Below are positions 7,174-8,926 of a DNA stretch of 8,926 bases, piece after piece (position 1 is the stretch's first letter; each line of letters begins with the position of its first letter). The notes below the pieces were generated by a model. It had not been told where the DNA came from. It saw nothing but the letters and a program-made list of their open reading frames with translations, and searched no databases. This stretch comes from an uncultured Thermomonas sp. (GTDB taxonomy: Bacteria > Pseudomonadota > Gammaproteobacteria > Xanthomonadales > Xanthomonadaceae): contig CAMLJA010000065.1 of the NCBI GenBank assembly GCA_946480065.1, positions 1 to 8,926 of the forward strand. Reading direction: 5' to 3'. The translations under genes and the position numbers were made by a program.

Positions 7174-7607
7174 TGGCCGCCGCCGGCATCATCGTCCCGG
7201 GCGCGCCCTCGCCGGTCGGCCATTACCCGCATGCGCGCCGCGTGGGCGACCTACTCTACGTCTCCGGCGCCGGCCCCCGCGACGCCGCCACCAACGCGGT
7301 GCCGGGCAACGTGCTGGACGCCGATGGCCGCGTGGTCGACCACGACATCGCCGCGCAGTGGCGCAGCGTGACCGGCAACGTGGAGCACGTGCTGGCCCAC
7401 TGCGGGCTGGGCTGGGCGGACGTGGTGGACGTGACCGTGTTCCTGACCGACTACGACCGCGACTTCGCCGCCTACAACGCGCTGTGGGCGGAAAAATTCC
7501 CCACGGTCGCCGACGCGCCGTGCCGGACCACGATGGAGGTCAGCCGGCTGCCCGGCCCGATCCACATCGAGCTCAAGGTCATCGCCCAGTTCCCGCCAGG
7601 AGCCTGA
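7173..7607 (+). CDS. nbaF: 2-aminomuconate deaminase, RidA family
   Basis: This 144-residue protein has the RidA/YjgF trimeric fold. The role proposed is hydrolysis of 2-aminomuconate to 4-oxalocrotonate and ammonia. RidA features include [13 protein letters not shown] near the N-terminus, [22 protein letters not shown] (84-105), and the active-site Arg118 (CRTTMEV) with Glu133 (IHIELKVIA). The internal insertion with [15 protein letters not shown] (45-59) and the ending resemble the deaminase subgroup rather than housekeeping RidA. The assignment rests mainly on its position between the AMSDH/can pair and the dioxygenase. A general enamine deaminase is the alternative. A strong GGAGG at 7161-7165 precedes the start, which overlaps the can stop. 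The next gene begins after one spacer base. Confidence 0.87.
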   Translation: MAAAGIIVPGAPSPVGHYPHARRVGDLLYVSGAGPRDAATNAVPGNVLDADGRVVDHDIAAQWRSVTGNVEHVLAHCGLGWADVVDVTVFLTDYDRDFAAYNALWAEKFPTVADAPCRTTMEVSRLPGPIHIELKVIAQFPPGA

Positions 7608-7608
7608 C

Positions 7609-8175
7609 ATGCCGCTGCCCGGACCGCTGAACCTGCAGGCCTGGATCGACGAGCACCGACACTTGCTGCAGCCGCCGGTCGGCAACAAGTGCATCGTCGA
7701 CGACGACTACATCGTGATGGTGGTGGGCGGCCCCAACGCGCGCACCGATTACCACTTCGAGGACGGCCCGGAGTGGTTCTACCAACTCGAGGGCGAGATG
7801 GTCCTGCGGGTGCAGGAGGACTACGACGGCGAGCGCGGCGCGGTGCGCGACATTCCCATCCGCGCCGGCGAGATGTTCTACCTGCCGCCCAGGGTGCCGC
7901 ACTCGCCGCAGCGCATGCCGGGCAGCGTGGGCCTGGTGATCGAGCGCCGCCGGCTGGCGCACGAGGACGACGCCCTGATGTGGTTCTGCGTGGCCTGCAA
8001 CCGCAAGCTCTACGCGGAATCCTTCCACCTGGTCGACATCGAACAGGACTTCTTCCGGGTGTTCGAGCGCTTCTACCGCGACGACGCCCTGCGCACCTGC
8101 CCCGACTGCGGCACGCTCAACCCGCGCCCCAGCCGCTACGAGATGGGCGCGGACTCGCAGGCCGACATCACGTGA
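7609..8175 (+). CDS. nbaC: 3-hydroxyanthranilate 3,4-dioxygenase
   Basis: A cupin dioxygenase that opens the ring of 3-hydroxyanthranilate with O2 to give 2-amino-3-carboxymuconate semialdehyde (ACMS), which otherwise cyclises to quinolinate. The 188-residue protein keeps the catalytic Fe(II) ligands His49, Glu55 ([16 protein letters not shown]) and His98 ([11 protein letters not shown]), and the conserved [11 protein letters not shown] around residues 39-49. It also has the second, rubredoxin-like iron site found in bacterial enzymes: Cys127/Cys130 (CVAC) and Cys164/Cys167 (CPDC). A loop of a few residues around [10 protein letters not shown] is longer than in the Cupriavidus enzyme, and there is a short C-terminal tail. 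AGGAG at 7598-7602 gives a good ribosome site. Its product is the substrate of the next gene. Confidence 0.96.
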   Translation: MPLPGPLNLQAWIDEHRHLLQPPVGNKCIVDDDYIVMVVGGPNARTDYHFEDGPEWFYQLEGEMVLRVQEDYDGERGAVRDIPIRAGEMFYLPPRVPHSPQRMPGSVGLVIERRRLAHEDDALMWFCVACNRKLYAESFHLVDIEQDFFRVFERFYRDDALRTCPDCGTLNPRPSRYEMGADSQADIT

Positions 8176-8183
8176 GCGCGGGC

Positions 8184-8926
8184 ATGCTCAAGATCGACAC
8201 CCACGCCCACTACCTGCCGCGGGACTGGCCGGACCTTGCCGGCAAGTACGGTGACAACCGCTTCCCGGTGATCCACCACGGCGACGACGGCCGCCACCGG
8301 ATCTACAAGGACGGCAAGTTCTTCCGCGAGATCTGGCCCAAGACCTGGGACCCCCAGATCCGCATCGACGACTACGCCGGCTTCGGCGTGCAGGTGCAGG
8401 TGCTGTCCACGGTGCCGGTGATGTTCAGCTACTGGGCCCGCGCCAGCCACGCGCTGGAACTGCACCGCGCGCTGAACGACCACCTGGCCGCCACCTGCCG
8501 CGACCAGCCGCGCCACTACGCCGGGATCGGCACGGTGCCGCTGCAGTCGCCCGCGCTGGCGGTGCGCGAGCTGGAGCGCTGCATGGACGAGTTGGGCCTG
8601 CAGGGCGTGCAGATCGGCAGCCACGTCGAGGACATGAACCTGGACGCGCCGGAGCTGTTCGAGTTCTTCCAGGCCGCCAGCGACCTGGGGGCGGCGATCC
8701 TGGTGCACCCGTGGGACATGATGGGCGCCGATTCGATGCCCAAGTATTGGCTGCCATGGCTGGTGGGCATGCCCGCCGAGCAGTCGCGCGCCGCCTGCTG
8801 CCTGGTGTTCGGCGGCGTACTGGAGCGGCTGCCGAAGCTGCGCGTCGCGCTGGCCCACGGCGGCGGCAGCTTCCCCTACACCATCGGCCGCATCGAGCAC
8901 GGCTTCAACATGCGCCCGGACCTGGT
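8184..8926 (+). CDS. nbaD: ACMS decarboxylase (amidohydrolase family), N-terminal part
   Basis: 2-amino-3-carboxymuconate-6-semialdehyde decarboxylase, a zinc enzyme that removes CO2 from ACMS to give 2-aminomuconic semialdehyde and so diverts flux away from quinolinate. About 247 of some 335 residues are visible. Seen: the metal-binding HxH (His7, His9 in IDTHAHYLP), [26 protein letters not shown], the third metal His175 in LVHPWDMMG, and HGGGSF with His225. The fourth ligand, an Asp expected near residue 290, lies beyond the window. The ATG at 8184 gives the usual N-terminus. A GTG at 8172 overlapping the dioxygenase stop (GTGA) is in frame and would add four residues. The close junction indicates coupled expression with the dioxygenase. 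Confidence 0.94.
   Translation, partial: MLKIDTHAHYLPRDWPDLAGKYGDNRFPVIHHGDDGRHRIYKDGKFFREIWPKTWDPQIRIDDYAGFGVQVQVLSTVPVMFSYWARASHALELHRALNDHLAATCRDQPRHYAGIGTVPLQSPALAVRELERCMDELGLQGVQIGSHVEDMNLDAPELFEFFQAASDLGAAILVHPWDMMGADSMPKYWLPWLVGMPAEQSRAACCLVFGGVLERLPKLRVALAHGGGSFPYTIGRIEHGFNMRPDL

Overview
The window is GC-rich, gene-dense bacterial chromosome. The gene order and proteins (rpsF-rpsR-rplI with no priB, an IscA-type protein, a gammaproteobacterial AsnS, E. coli-like Nei and Can) point to a gammaproteobacterium, most plausibly the Xanthomonadaceae/Lysobacter group. That placement is inference from protein resemblance and composition, not a database match.

Left part, minus strand (1-1337): the ribosomal protein operon rpsF (S6), rpsR (S18), rplI (L9, cut by the window edge). 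A plausible sigma70 promoter lies at 947-976, and the leader can form two hairpins, one carrying a CCG in its loop that could be an S6:S18 autoregulatory site. Upstream of it, also on the minus strand, is an A-type Fe-S carrier (iscA) whose only promoter-like -10 box sits six bases before its ATG, which suggests a leaderless mRNA.

Right part, plus strand (1405-8926): one unbroken run of ten genes with gaps of at most 27 bp and several start/stop overlaps. The order is asnS, a small two-TM membrane protein, a small soluble acidic protein, a short-chain dehydrogenase whose YxxxK active site is replaced by SxxxR, endonuclease VIII (nei), 2-aminomuconic semialdehyde dehydrogenase, beta-carbonic anhydrase, a RidA-family 2-aminomuconate deaminase, 3-hydroxyanthranilate 3,4-dioxygenase, and ACMS decarboxylase (cut by the right edge).

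The last five genes form the lower kynurenine (tryptophan, or 2-nitrobenzoate-type) meta-cleavage route. The dioxygenase opens 3-hydroxyanthranilate to ACMS, ACMSD releases CO2 to give 2-aminomuconic semialdehyde, the dehydrogenase oxidises it to 2-aminomuconate, and the deaminase gives 4-oxalocrotonate plus ammonia. The notable point is a full-length, apparently active carbonic anhydrase set inside this catabolic gene block. A reasonable hypothesis is that it hydrates CO2 from the decarboxylation steps. The upper-pathway genes (kynurenine monooxygenase, kynureninase) and the steps after 4-oxalocrotonate are not in the window and may lie beyond 8926.
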